A stretch of DNA of 64,000 nt from Chimonanthus salicifolius. Its lineage: Eukaryota > Streptophyta > Magnoliopsida > Laurales > Calycanthaceae. The translations under genes were made by a program, and so were the position numbers. Positions 11,671 to 22,367 of the stretch are shown here, one piece after another. Location: the NCBI GenBank assembly GCA_013350335.1, contig CM023539.1, positions 23,057,043 to 23,121,042 on the forward strand, written 5' to 3'. A model generated the notes under the pieces. It saw only the letters and a program-made list of their open reading frames with translations, did not search any database and was not told the DNA's origin. How positions within the stretch are numbered: position 1 is the first letter of the stretch; every line of letters begins with the position of its first letter.

Positions 11671-12737
11671 ATCCTTGACCATTCTTTTCTTACTTATTAA
11701 AATCCCATCAAGTACTTACCGATTCCGCGACTCCTCCGATTTCCTTCGTTCCAACTTGCTCCTCCGCTCTTTTCCTTCCTTAGTCTTTCCTCTTTCTTCC
11801 TCCTTAATCCTTGGCCGAGAGTGAGCTTGAGAGGTCTTGACATGAAAACCCAAAGAGAGGGTTCGGCCAAAGAGTGTAGGTTTGAGAGAGGGTGAGGAGC
11901 TTGAGATAGAAAACTCTAAGTCCTTTCTCCTTTGTCTTTGAGAGGGGGATCGGCCAAGAGTGAGAGCTTGAGAGAGAGAGGGTCTAAGATGCAACCCCTT
12001 AGTCTTTTCTTGTTTAATGAGGATCGGCCTTGAGTGGTGTCTTTTGGTTGATTCCCTTTTGTAACTCCTATGACTTTTCACCTCCCTCCTTAATGTTCCA
12101 TTTGGAGGTTTCATCCCATGAGATGAAACACTCCAACCGTATGACCCTTGGGCTTCCATCATGAGATGGAAACCCTCCATCTCCCCAACGTGTGCTATGG
12201 GTATGCCTTGTGTAATAACCAAAAACCCTTCACCTCCTCATTAATGATCCCTTTGGAGTTTCATCCCATGAGATGAAACTCCCATCTCCCCAATGTGTGT
12301 ACCCATTGGTTTTGGTCTTATGAGATGCAACTCTCCATCTTCCCACTCCACTCACTTAAAATGAAAGTCTCGTTAACTTCTCATTCAACTCATCTCTTTA
12401 ACTCAACTCATTTAACTCACTTAAAATCAACTCATTTCCTTGATTCCATTTCCAATTTAATTCAGCCCCAATTTAATTAAGCTTGAACTCACTTGGTAGT
12501 CAACCAAGTCAACCATGACCCATTGGATCCCAATTGGGCATTTGACCCAATTGACAACCTTGACCCAATTAAATAAATCTTACCCATGTATTTCAATTGG
12601 ACCTTATCCATAATCCGTTGGGTCTTAATTGGGCAATTGTCCCAACACCTTACATATCTAAGGTCCATCTCATTAATTCACAAATTAAATGGACAATTTC
12701 CATATATATTCATAAATTGAAAATCCGAGGTGTTACA

Positions 12738-14037
12738 AAATCATCCATGCAAGAGATTCGTAATGCTCCATACATGGGAACTTGAGAGAAAATACATTGT
12801 TTCAATCATCAATTATGTCTTGTCTATGTGATAAATTATAAACTTCCAACTTCTGCGATCTAATGATCTTTGTAATTCTACTATAAACGCAATATTTTAA
12901 TTAAGATAATGTTTAATAAAAAGAATAACAATGAAGAAACTAATTATTGGCAATGAAGTTTGTTTTCATAACGAGGTTGTCTGAAGTTTGTCTAACGTAG
13001 CCAATGAAGAGATCCTTGGGGTACCTTACTCTTATAATAGTATTTAATAATCGATATGATATAGTTGTGTGGTTAAAAAATTAAAGGGTGACACTTAAAA
13101 AAGACAATTTTTTTGAATTTCTGGGACTTAAAGAATTATTTCTAATTATGAGATAATTAAATATTTCTGACATAGTTATAATACATCACGATTTTGAAAG
13201 TTGGAAATTATCCTACCATATTCATTTTCGTAATGAGGACAACATCAAATGGTGCTGTGTGAAATATGAGAAATCCACCTTTTAAAATTTCGAGTTAAGT
13301 TCATTAATTTTTAAATACATAAGCAATGTGAGGTCTATTGGAATCCAAATCAAACCCCTTCCACTGCACACCCATTTATATCTGTAAATTGAATTCTTAC
13401 CCAATTTGATATGAATCTAAGTTACACTGATCTGACCTTTTGAATTTCCGTTGCCAAATAAGATCGAATCTTTAGATAATCATTTCTACCATTTTATTTA
13501 TTATAGATTAAAATTTAAGACAACTTATGGTTACATGCTTAAAGCCAGAATGTAGTATAGTAACATAACAAAGCAAATGCATATGGTTTAAGGACGTAAG
13601 TGAAGGCAGAATCATGCATCAGACCATGTAATATGACACACACTCAATCTGCGATTTAGGGATCCTCGGAGCTTTCCAAACTGCAGGTGATGCATCTACG
13701 ATGTTGTTGTGGCATGGTGGTTGATAATCATGATCAACATCACACCCATAAACTGAGTCACACTCGTCGACGACTTTCGCAAGTACGGATCTACCATTGG
13801 CATTGATCTTTATGTTCTTCAGGCAGCGGCTTCTACCATTGTACCACCCTGTTGACAAAGCCACAACCCTTTCATTATCACTGTGGTACTTGTTGTCACA
13901 TTCGGACTGGGAACCACCATCGCCACCTTTAGCGAAGCTATTGATTGTCATTGTTGCCTTAGTGTGACGGGTAACAGGAGGCGAGCAACGGTATTGTGGG
14001 TACTTGTTGTCCTGTTTGCAGCATTCAGAGTCATTTT
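12738..14037 (-). repeat. Tandem unit 1, second part (kiwellin 3' side)
   Basis: Nearly identical to 23938-25232 of unit 2. It holds the downstream flank and the C-terminal two thirds of kiwellin copy 1, and is cut at 14037 by the copia insertion. Confidence 0.85.
13612..14037 (-). pseudogene. Kiwellin pseudogene copy 1, C-terminal part
   Basis: The minus-strand frame encodes the kiwellin core (double-psi beta-barrel, secreted, ripening- and defence-related, known to bind fungal effectors). Landmarks are DSECCKQ at the break, [47 protein letters not shown] and [16 protein letters not shown]. The N-terminal exon part lies at 22151-22281 on the far side of an 8.1-kb copia insertion. Near the C-terminus a one-base insertion relative to copy 2 (near 13640) destroys the conserved final ITWSDA segment. 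The reading ends in a shifted frame at 13619, whereas the ancestral stop corresponds to 13612-13614. It is non-functional. Unit 2 carries a second copy. Confidence 0.9.
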
Positions 14038-14793
14038 TGTTATAATTTTTTTTTTTTTAATGGATTGACAATTTAGGTATGAATTTAATAATTAATTAAT
14101 TTATTTCATTATTTAATTCATACCCATTTATTTATGTTAATAAATAGGTGTGAATTAAATAATGAAATAAATTAATTAATTATTAAATTCATACCCAAAT
14201 TGTCAATCCATTAAAAAAAATTATAACAATTTGTATCAGAGCTAGGTTCTATGAATCAATGATGCTTTCATTAAAGATAAATGATGAAAAATTTTATTTT
14301 CATTAATTAATTATAAAATAATGATCTTAAGAATTTTATTTTCATTATTTAATTAATTATGAAATAATGACCTTGAGAATTTTATTTTCATCAATTCATC
14401 ATTGATACAAAGACACAAATTGTTCAAAATGGTATGGAAAACCTCACAAATCTCAAACTGGTTTTGATTTTCCAGAGAGAAATTATTGGTTTTAATTTTT
14501 CACATTAAGAGCATGTATTTTTTGACACGTGTCGAGCATCTGTTGATAACAAAGAAGCAGAAGACTTTCAAGTATTTAAAATTCAGAGGGAAGAGATATA
14601 CTCTTTGATGAAGTTAATGTGGGCCAAGTGGGAGAATGTAAAATAATATGACCCATTTAACTAAGGTCACAACCCATCATAGTGACAACCGAATCCACCT
14701 CTTCATAACCAACACGTCCTTTCATTTGATTATGGGTCCTATGTTTGACTCAAGTTAAATGGGTCATAATGATGTGGGTCATATTATTTTACA
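14038..14793 (-). mobile_element. Copia 3' LTR, rearranged
   Basis: Both outer parts match the 5' LTR (21592-22150). The middle of the LTR is replaced by an inverted block (about 14130-14660), making it 756 bp rather than 559 bp. The polypurine tract, read on the minus strand as GTGGGCCAAGTGGGAGAA, abuts it at 14794-14812. Confidence 0.85.
14130..14660 (+). mobile_element. Inverted mini-element inside the copia LTR
   Basis: Read on the plus strand this block is an LTR 3' tail ending TTATAACA at 14228, a primer-binding-like site TTGTATCAGAGC (14231-14242), and about 370 bp of non-coding internal DNA. A polypurine tract GTGGGCCAAGTGGGAGAA (14619-14636) and an LTR start TGTAAAATAATATGACCC (14637) follow. 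It is a gene-less copy of the same family lying in opposite orientation to its host LTR. Its junctions create two large inverted repeats: 14038-14128 with 14143-14228, and about 14612-14662 with 14751-14825. Confidence 0.75.
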
Positions 14794-15201
14794 TTCTCCC
14801 ACTTGGCCCACATTAACTTCATCATAGAGACAAAATAAGGATAACGTAAGGTGCGCACATAATCCATATTCAAATAAACATAATACGGTTATCATCATAA
14901 TGCTAATACTAAATGACTCACAAGTGCGAGTAATGGCGGTTGCACATCATCTTATCCGATATGGTCCCTTCCATCAACCACAACATAAGTGACCCACTCA
15001 ATACAGCTCTTAAGTGAGGAATTTTACATAATTGTCCACATAAATGTCTTAATACAAAGACTATTCCTGTTAGTGATAAATAATCATACATAATGTATAC
15101 ATATAAATATAATAAACAGGAATAAAATGTCAGAAACGCTATCATGAGTACTCAAGTGTCAAAATCACAGATGGATATATAAATCAGTCCAAAATAATAC
15201 A

Positions 15202-15600
15202 TCATGATGGGTTACATTCAAGACCCATTCTATTGGCATGTTCCTTGAAGGTCTTTATAGGCAACCCTTTCGTTAATGGATCTGCAATCATAAGCTGTGT
15301 GCTGATATGCTCAATTGACACTGTTCGTTTCTGAACCTCTTCTTTTACGACAAAGTACTTTAATTCCATGTGTTTCGAACCTCTAGAGTACTTGTCGTTG
15401 TTGGAGAAGAAAACTGCTGCGAAATTATCACAATGAATTCTCAGCGGCCTGGCAATACTGTCAACAATTCCAAGTCCTGGAATAAAGTTCCGCAACCACA
15501 TTCTTGAATAGTGGCCTCATAACACGTCACAAATTCCACCTCCATGGTAGATACTGCAACAATAGTTTGTTTGACACTTTTCCATGAGATTGCTCCATTA
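15202..15600 (-). pseudogene. Copia RNase H, C-terminal part
   Basis: The frames at 15202-15501 and 15441-15743 carry copia RNase H landmarks: AISWKSVKQTIVAVSTMEVEFVTCYEA, then PLRIHCDNFAAVFFSNN, KHMELKYFVVKEEVQ, and IEHISTQLMIADPLTKGLP near the C-terminus. A frameshift lies near 15480-15500. The N-terminal part of the domain is at 17194-17350, across the solo LTR. Confidence 0.88.
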
Positions 15601-17193
15601 TGTAAGTGCCTCGGTTCGTCCGAGTCACCCTTATTGTCAATTACGTGACTCAATTGAACTTGCCTTGGATGAATAAGAAGATCTACTATGGAGTTGAAGC
15701 GTCTACACCGAATACGATATTGGCACACAGGTATGTGAACCATAGGAGACCTTAGGCTAAGTCATATACCTAGAAGTCAATTGGAAAATAAATTAAATAC
15801 GTGACTTTCAGCCTCGAGGCCTCATGCAATCTGCCGAGGCCTCGCAGCCAGTTATGCTGAGCTGAGCTGAGTCTAGCTGACCCTGTATCGAGCTGACTTA
15901 GTCTCTTACAGTTTTAGAAAGTTAAAATCTGTGACTGTTTAATTAAGAGGTAATTATGGTAAATTTATTGGAAGCTTATTATGGTAAATAAAATTATCCA
16001 CATGGTGAGATGGGTAATTATGGTAAATTGATTGGAAGCTTATTATGGTAAACAATTTTATCCATGGTGAGATGTTGCCACCTCTCTTAAGTTTGAATTT
16101 GAATATCTTTGGGGAGTTGTCCATAACAATTATGGAAAGGCTCCTCCATGATTTGTAATCCACCTTGCAATATTCTCATCAAGTCCTTGATTAGTGGCTA
16201 AGATAAATGATTTGCAAGTCATGCACGGTGGAGATGAGGTGGCTGATATCTGATTGATTTCTGGCTGATCTGGCTGAATCATTGACACAGCACATGTGTG
16301 CTGTCTTTCCAACAAATACCGCTGGCGAGGCCTCGTCAGAATCAGCGAGGCATCGCAGGCGTGACTTACACCAAAACTGCAAGCTGTCTTTCCAAAATTA
16401 CCTCTGGCAAGGCCTCATCAGAAGCAGCGAGGCCTCGCTGGCGTGACTTACTGCACTCCTTAAAACTGCTTATAAAATAACAGTAAGCCTAGTGTTAGAA
16501 GGACCGAAAATACACAGATAAATACCATGAACAATATTACAGTGTGTGATTAGTCGGCCTTCCCTCTAGACACCATTCTTCACCATTCTCCTTAGTGATG
16601 TTTGGGTAATCAATACCCCAATCCTGATGAAGAGTAAGGTGTTCATATAGGACTATAAAACCAATCATACCCTTATCCTATACTGCTGTGCCGATAGTCT
16701 TTTTGATTGAGCTAAACTAATGGAAAGGAGCACACAGATTCAGTAAAGAAGAAAGAGCTTAAAGGAAAACGGTCAAGGCCCAAGGCAAGTATTTCTTCTT
16801 TGTTTTATTTCAAACATTGTAAAGTGGATTAGAATAGTGTGTTCGAACCACTCTAAAAAATAGGTGTAGAGGATTAGACTGATTGGGTTGAACCTCTATA
16901 AAAAAACTAGGTTGTACTATTTGGGTGTGAGACCCATACATAGTATATTTGGGATAGCCCTAGAGAGGGTGAGTCCAACAGTGGATGTAGGTTCAGGTGA
17001 ACCGAACCACTATATATCGTTGTGCATGTGTGGTTTGTGTTAATGGTTTGATTCATTTGTTTATCACTTGTACACATGTTTATTCCGCTGCACATATTGT
17101 TAAATCTGACTTATTTTTAAAAGGGAACTAAAATTGAAACCGACCTATTCACCCCTCTTCTAAGTCGTGCATACTTCTAGTAACGGAATTTCA
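15601..17193 (+). mobile_element. SIRE-type copia solo LTR
   Basis: A 1593-bp LTR running from TGTAAGTGCC to GGAATTTCA, flanked by a perfect 5-bp target duplication CATTA (15596-15600 and 17194-17198). It has no internal genes. The same LTR family occurs at 55123-56590 (minus, with gag) and 63682-64000 (plus, cut by the window end). It carries CGAGGCCTCG dyads at 15811-15845 and 16320-16440 and ends in the typical TTCACCCCTCTTCTAAG stretch. It splits the RNase H frame of the host copia element. Confidence 0.93.
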
Positions 17194-17350
17194 CATTAGC
17201 CATAAGGAACAAATAGCCAAACGTTGACTTTCTGCTATCAACGCATCCACCAAAGTCGAATCCGAATAGCCAATGACTTCGAGATTCTCGGACCTCCTAA
17301 ATGTGAGCATGAAGTCCTTAGTACTCTGTAAATATCTCATAACTTTCTTT
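17194..17350 (-). pseudogene. Copia RNase H, N-terminal part
   Basis: The minus-strand sequence after the RT frame continues with a copia-type KAAKKVMRYLQ-like connection and the start of RNase H (a YSDSDFGGCVDSRKS-like stretch). It is then cut at 17194 by the solo LTR and resumes at 15600. Confidence 0.75.
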
Positions 17351-17358
17351 GCAGCTTT

Positions 17359-18380
17359 CTAGTGATCCATTCCAGGGTTACTTTGATATCTGCCCAGCAT
17401 ACCGACAGCGAAGCTGATGTCTGGTCTAGTACAGGTCTGTGCATACATGAGACTACCCACTGCTAAAGCATAAGGCATTTCCTCCATTTGTTTTCTTTCT
17501 AGTTCATTTTGCGGACATTGCTTAAGATTGAATTTGTCTCCTTTCTGAATAGGGGCATCTTGAGGGGAACAATTTTGCATTCCGAATCTCTCCAAAATTC
17601 TTTCTATATAGGCTTTCTGAGACAGACCTAATAGCCCACGCATTCTATCACAGAATATTTCTATTCCAATAACGTAGGATGTCTCTCCCATATCTTTCAT
17701 TTCGAATTGTGCGGAGAGAAACTTCTTGGTTTCATGCATAAGACCAAGATCATTAGTGGCAAGCAAAATATCATCAACGTACAATATCAAAAAGATATAT
17801 TTGCTCCCACTGACTTTTAGATATATACACCGATCAATAGTATTTTCTTTAAATCCGAATGAAGTAATGGTATCATTGAACTTAAGGTACCATTGCCGAG
17901 AAGCTTGCTTAAGACCATAAATTGACTTCTTATGTTTGCAATCCAAATGTTCCCTGCCCTTTATGGAAAAACCTTTAGGTTGATCCATATATACATCCTC
18001 ATCTAGATCACCATTTAAAAATGCAGTTTTCACATCCATTTGGTGTAACTCTAAGTCATAATGAGCAATCAAAGCCATAATAATTCTGAAAGAGTCTTTC
18101 CTAGATACAGGGGAGAAAGTCTCTTTATAATCAATGCCATCCTTTTGAGTGAACCCTTTGGCTACAAGTCTAGCTTTATACTGTTCGATATTGCCCTTTG
18201 AGACTCGTTTAGTCTTGAAGACTCATTTACATCCAACTTTCTTATATCTATTGAGCAATTCTACTAAGTCCCAGACTTCATTCTGGTCCATGGATTTCAA
18301 TTCATCTTTCATGGCATCCATCCATTCATCAGAATTGATACATTTTATGGCTTCTTCATAAGTGACCGGATCTTTAATAG
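17359..18380 (-). pseudogene. Copia reverse transcriptase
   Basis: The open frame 17359-18078 covers most of the RT domain: QMDVKTAFLNGDLDEDVYMDQPKGF, KKSIYGLKQASRQWY, catalytic YVDDILLA, then FEMKDMGETSYVIGIEI and PYALAVGSLMYAQTCTRPDI. Upstream at 18080-18380 the N-terminal RT motifs (EWMDAMKDELKSM..., FKTKR, ARLVAKGF) are readable, with a TGA replacing the tryptophan codon of the expected KWVFKTK motif. The catalytic aspartates are retained but the frame is broken. It lies downstream of integrase, as in copia elements. Confidence 0.92.
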
Positions 18381-18660
18381 CCCCTAGATCATATTCCAAC
18401 TCTTATAGATATACCACATAATCATTCGAAATAGCAGGTCTCTTTTGTCTCTGAGACCTTTTAAGGCTACTTCTTCTGGTTGTTCTATTATCGGTTCATC
18501 AGTGGTGATAGTCTCTTCCTGTTGGAGTGATTGATCATCCAAATGTTGTGTTGTATCGTTAGGTCGTTCAATGACATTAAGAGCAACTACAACACTTCTT
18601 GAAGTTATGGGTACAGGGACTTGTACCCTCACTTCTTGTATAGATACACTTCTCATAATA

Positions 18661-19603
18661 TCACTTCCCACTAACCTCACCATTCTTTATGAATCTTACA
18701 TTTCCGGTCTCAACTATCCTCATTTTATAGTTTGGACAATAAAACCTATACCCTTTGGATTTTTCAGGATAACCGATAAAGTAACCACTGATCGTCCTCT
18801 CATCAAGTTTTCTTTCATGTGGATCATAGATTCTAGCTTCTGCAGGACAACCCCACACATGTAGGTGTCTCAAACTGGGTTTCCTTCCTGTCCACAGTTC
18901 ATAAGGAGTTTTAGGAACTGACTTACTAGGAACCCTGTTAAGAATATACATTGCAGTTCTTAAGGCATACATCCACAACATAATGGGTACGGTAATATTG
19001 CATAACATGCTCCTAACCATATCTATAAGTGTACGGTTGCGTCTTTCAGCAACACCATTCTGCTGAGGCGTACTTGGCATTGTATATTGTGCCACTATAC
19101 TGCGACTTTCTAGTAATTTAGCAAATGGCCTCGGGTGTTGACCCGTCTCATCATACCTACCATAGTATTCACCACCTCTATCGGATCTAACGATTTTCAC
19201 TTTTCTATCTAATTGCCTTTATATTTCATTGATAAAAATCTCTACGGAGTTAACCGCTTGAGATTTATCGTGCAACAGATATACATAACCATAACGTGAA
19301 AAATCATCTATAAAGATGATGAAGTAGGATTCTCCACCAAAAGATGGAACATCAAATGGGCCACATATATCGGTATGAATCAGTTTAAGTAGCCAGTTTA
19401 CTTCTTGTGGCCCCTTTCTTAGTGTGTTTGGTCTGTTTACCCTTAATACATTCCACACACACTCCTAAGTCGGTAAAGTCGAGATTCGGAAGAATCTCGT
19501 CTTTAACCAGTCTTTCAATTCTTTCTCGGGAAATGTGTCGCAAACGTTTATGCCACAAATTTGAAGAGTTTTCATTAATCAACCCACTGTTTAATACCAA
19601 CAT
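18661..19603 (-). pseudogene. Copia integrase (GAG-pre-integrase and rve core)
   Basis: The frame 19385-19603 has the zinc-binding segment LWHKRLRHIS...CVECIKGKQ (His2Cys2). The frame 19219-19458 has HTDICGPF (first catalytic Asp) and FIDDFSRYGYVYLL. The frame 18661-19200 has VRSDRGGEY (second Asp) and PQQNGVAERRNRTL (catalytic Glu), then WGCPAEARIY...KLDERTISGYFIGY. All three catalytic acids are present, but the three segments lie in different frames or are separated by stops, so no continuous polyprotein remains. Confidence 0.92.
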
Positions 19604-19923
19604 TATGATGCAGGGTTAGGACAGTGTTTGCAAAGTCATTATCAACCTTAATACGATAAAGGCCATCAAATAATAAACCAGACCCAACAAAATAAGAAGA
19701 TTTAAACAAACTGAAAGCATTACTACCAAATTTACAATGATAGCTAGTTAAGGTCCAACTTAGAAACATAAATAAGGTTTCTAGTTACTGTAGGTACATA
19801 AAGATAGTTAAATAAATCCAAATGACAACCGGTATCAAGGAAAAGGCGATAGGTTCCAATGGCTTAAACAGGTACTTTTTCCCGGTTGCCTAAGTAAAGG
19901 GAGACTTCAATTGGGTCGATGAT

Positions 19924-20175
19924 CTAGATTGTAAGGTATCCCTGCATTGTATTAGAAACATGAGTTGTTGCCCCAGAATCAAGCCACCAAGTGTTAGAGG
20001 ATACTTCAGTTAAATTAGATTCGAAACATACTGAAATGTAATGAATACATTTCTTTTCGAACCAAGTCTTCCTCTTATGGCAGTCCTTCTGGAAGTGCCC
20101 TTGCCTTCGACAGAAATGGCACCTCACACCACCCTTTCCCTTGTCATGAGTCTTGGAGCTCAGTACTAGACTCAT
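19924..20175 (-). pseudogene. Copia gag zinc knuckle and aspartic protease
   Basis: The frame shows the nucleocapsid knuckle CHFCRRQGHFQKDC (CX2CX4HX4C) followed by the protease active site WWLDSGATTHVSN. The protease frame breaks about 20 residues after the active site. It overlaps the end of the gag frame by 32 bp in another frame, which suggests a frameshift mutation and not programmed recoding. Confidence 0.9.
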
Positions 20176-20878
20176 GTGGCTTTGATATGCATTTCTTGAA
20201 TTTCTTGGGCTTCTTTCCTTTCTTACTGGGCCCTTGAGTTGTTAAATGAACTGAGTGATGACCCATTTGCTTAAGTCTGGCCTCCTCTTGGATTAACATG
20301 CTAGATAGCTCATTGATCTGCCATTTATCTTTCATAGTATTATAATTAATTTGAAATGACCCATACTGAGGAGGTAACGAGTTCAGGATGAACTGTACCA
20401 GAAATGACTCATCTACAGTCATACCTAAGTTCTTCAATTGAGCAGCGATATTGGTCATTTCAATCACATACTCAGACATACCACGACTCCCATCGAACTT
20501 TATGGTGGTGAGTCTAGCCATAAGAGTCCCAGCTAGGGACTTGTCAGCAGATTTGAATTTATCTTCTACATTCTTAAGAAAATCTTTTGCATTCTCGGAG
20601 GTGGGTAAAGAAGACCTGATGTTGCTTGCTATTGTCATACGCATGAACTTAAGGCTAAGCCTGTTTGACTTAACCCATAACTCATGGGTTGACTTCTCTG
20701 CAGCCGTACTAGTTTCAGTAATAGTAGGCCTGTCATCTATTAGTGATTTGTCTAGATCAAGTACACCTAAGTTAAACTCAATCTGTTCTTTCCACTCAGA
20801 GAAGTTTAACCCATTCAATATGGAGACAGAGTTAGCTTGCGTATGCAATGTGACAGATGAAGATGCTGCAAGATACAC
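20144..20878 (-). CDS. Copia gag (UBN2-type) open frame
   Basis: A 244-residue frame holds the copia gag region: LNGLNFSEWKEQIEFNLGVL near the N-terminus, ELWVKSNRLSLKFMRMTIA, FKSADKSLAGTLMARLTTI, and DESFLVQFILNSLPPQYGSF. A lysine-rich tail leads toward the zinc knuckle at 20100. The product is the structural capsid protein of the retrotransposon particle. The first ATG, at 20878, lies about 700 bp after the primer-binding site. The frame is the longest intact part of this element. Confidence 0.88.
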   Translation of the reverse strand: MYLAASSSVTLHTQANSVSILNGLNFSEWKEQIEFNLGVLDLDKSLIDDRPTITETSTAAEKSTHELWVKSNRLSLKFMRMTIASNIRSSLPTSENAKDFLKNVEDKFKSADKSLAGTLMARLTTIKFDGSRGMSEYVIEMTNIAAQLKNLGMTVDESFLVQFILNSLPPQYGSFQINYNTMKDKWQINELSSMLIQEEARLKQMGHHSVHLTTQGPSKKGKKPKKFKKCISKPHESSTELQDS

Positions 20879-20882
20879 ATAA

Positions 20883-21577
20883 TATCATGATCACTACTTA
20901 ATGCTATGAGTTGTACTTAAATTGAAACACATAAATAATAACTTTAGCAAATAGTGTTACTGGTGATATACCTTTGGGTAATCTAATAGTATACTATTTA
21001 TAAACATTACGGTGATTTCCAGTCACCGATAGGACTAACTAATAAAATACAGGTGATTAAATATCACCGTCACCTTTGGGTGTCCGGATAAAATATCAAC
21101 CACAAATACCCATCAATTATCCTATCCCAATCCGTTAACCATTTGGAACGGTGCACCTTTGGGCCAACCTAATATCTTTATGGCTAGAGATTGCATTTTG
21201 CAAGGTTATTATTATCCAATACTTGGGAGGAGTACTGAATCTTGTTTATAAGACTCGAAATTCTACTCATTCATATTGGGCCACTTTGGTGACTACCGAA
21301 TCGTGTCTTTATGTGAATTTAAGTCAAGAAAAATGACCTCACATCATAATCGAATCGAATTTTATTTATATTCAATTCATCGAATACATAGTATATCATT
21401 AGGTGTTCTTATAATAATAATAATAATTTTTTTCTTATTTCATCATGGTTGCATTTATTTCTCTCACAAGAAACTTCACATAAATATTTTGACAAATCAA
21501 ATAATCTTAACATAATATACTATTCAGATTTGGGATTGTTATGTACTTTCAAAATTCATATGTGATATGTGATATGT
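20883..21577 (-). other. Copia 5' leader with GGTGAT/ATCACC dyads
   Basis: Non-coding leader between the primer-binding site and gag. Around 20960-21083 it has closely spaced inverted repeats (for example CGGTGATTTCCAGTCACCG and AGGTGATTAAATATCACC), a possible stem-loop cluster. Open frames here on the plus strand are not credible genes. Confidence 0.6.
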
Positions 21578-21589
21578 GCTCTGATACCA
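21578..21589 (-). other. Primer-binding site, initiator tRNA-Met
   Basis: The minus strand reads TGGTATCAGAGC two bases inside the 5' LTR end, complementary to the 3' end of plant initiator tRNA-Met. Confidence 0.92.
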
Positions 21590-21591
21590 AT

Positions 21592-22150
21592 TGTTATAAT
21601 TTTTTTTTTTTAATGGATTGACAATTTGGATATGAATTTAATAATTAATTAATTAATTTCATTATTTAATTCATACCCATTTATTAACATAAATCAATCC
21701 TCTATAATAAAATCACAAGACCTTGAATCATCAATGCTTTACAAAATTATCATAATCATAATATTAACATAATGCGGAAATGACATCATAATAATGTAAA
21801 ATCATACCCGATAAATCCATCGCTACTATTACTGTAACAAAACCTTGAAAGAAATCAAAACAAAGCAAAAGATAGAGAAATGGAGATGCATTAGGATTTC
21901 TCTCTCCTGCCCTTCCTTTAGTCTCAATGCTCTGTTATTCCTTCTGGTGATGGGATCCAATAATTGCAGAGAGAAAATAGTTATGGGAGAGAGAGGACCC
22001 TCAGGCAGTTATTAAAACTAAAGTCACAACTCATCATAGTGACAACCGAATCCACCTCTTCATAACCGACACGTCCTTTCATTTGATTATGGGTCCTATG
22101 TTTGATTCAAGTTAAATGGGTCATAATGATGTGGGTTATATTATTTTACA
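21592..22150 (-). mobile_element. Copia 5' LTR
   Basis: A 559-bp LTR with termini TGTAAAATAA...TTATAACA on the minus strand. It is the unrearranged reference for the 3' LTR at 14038-14793. Confidence 0.9.
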
Positions 22151-22281
22151 ATTCTCGGTGTTACATTTGTGGGCCTTGCCCAGTAAATAGCCGCTTGGAC
22201 GGCAAGTTCCCATGGGAGAGCAGAAACTCCCCACATTGAGGCTTGCTACAAGTGCAAGAGCTAGAGCTATCAGATAGCCAT
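22151..22281 (-). pseudogene. Kiwellin pseudogene copy 1, N-terminal part
   Basis: The minus strand encodes a hydrophobic signal-peptide-like stretch (LIALALALVASLNVGSFC) and the kiwellin N-terminal segment CSPMGTCRPSGYLLGKAHKCNTEN, where the copia element interrupts the next codon. The likely ancestral ATG is at 22281. Compared with copy 2 about 4 bp are missing a few bases after that ATG, which throws the signal peptide out of frame. The best TATA box is at 22368-22374. Longer open frames that extend upstream of the TATA box are not plausible starts. Confidence 0.85.
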
Positions 22282-22367
22282 GTATTTCCCAAGCTTTTTC
22301 TCTTATTTTGCTTATTGTTGGCGTTGATTGTTTGATGGTGTGACTCATATTTGTTATCTGGGAATAC

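Larger units (their letters stand above)
6528..11719 (-). other. Predicted LTR intron (interrupted by the inner LTR)
   Basis: The minus-strand donor reads CG|GTAAGTAC at 11719. The acceptor block GTCTAACACTCTACTTCTAC, then CCTAG, ends at 6528. Removing the inner LTR leaves about 1.98 kb. Inferred from recurrence of the same blocks in the other LTRs. Confidence 0.45.
6056..12737 (-). mobile_element. Solo LTR (Tekay-like, minus), interrupted by another LTR
   Basis: It starts at 6056 with TGTAACGCCCCGCCC (the reverse complement of the common LTR 3' end) and ends at 12737 with GTGTTACA. It is flanked by a 5-bp target duplication AAATC (6051-6055 and 12738-12742), and unit 2 shows the uninterrupted site at 23930-23960. 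On the minus strand it has a pyrimidine/purine leader (12250-11720), a GTAAGT donor at 11719, and many GGTTCGGCCAT/ATGGCCGAACC hairpins (11641 down to 7315). The branch point and acceptor lie at about 6550-6528. Without the inner LTR it is about 3.47 kb, like the LTRs at 33365-36748. No internal retrotransposon genes remain, so it is a product of LTR-LTR recombination. Confidence 0.88.
14038..22150 (-). mobile_element. Full-length Ty1/copia element inserted in kiwellin copy 1
   Basis: The element is bounded by TGTTATAA at 14038 and TTATTTTACA at 22150. A 5-bp target duplication flanks it (ATTTT at 14033-14037, ATTCT at 22151-22155, one mismatch); copy 2 of the kiwellin gene shows the empty site near 25233. 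On the minus strand the order is 5' LTR (22150-21592), tRNA-Met primer-binding site, leader, gag, zinc knuckle and protease, integrase, reverse transcriptase, RNase H, polypurine tract, 3' LTR (14793-14038). The order IN before RT is diagnostic for copia. A SIRE-type solo LTR (15601-17193) interrupts RNase H. Stops and frameshifts in pol show it is defective. Confidence 0.93.

Noticed and set aside
11716..12222. 168-residue open frame on the minus strand
   Set aside because: It lies in the leader of the minus-strand solo LTR, is Arg/Lys/Ser-rich because of the purine/pyrimidine-rich leader, has no domain, and has no counterpart kept open in the other LTRs.
20451..20882. 143-residue plus-strand frame
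   Set aside because: Antisense shadow of the copia gag frame.
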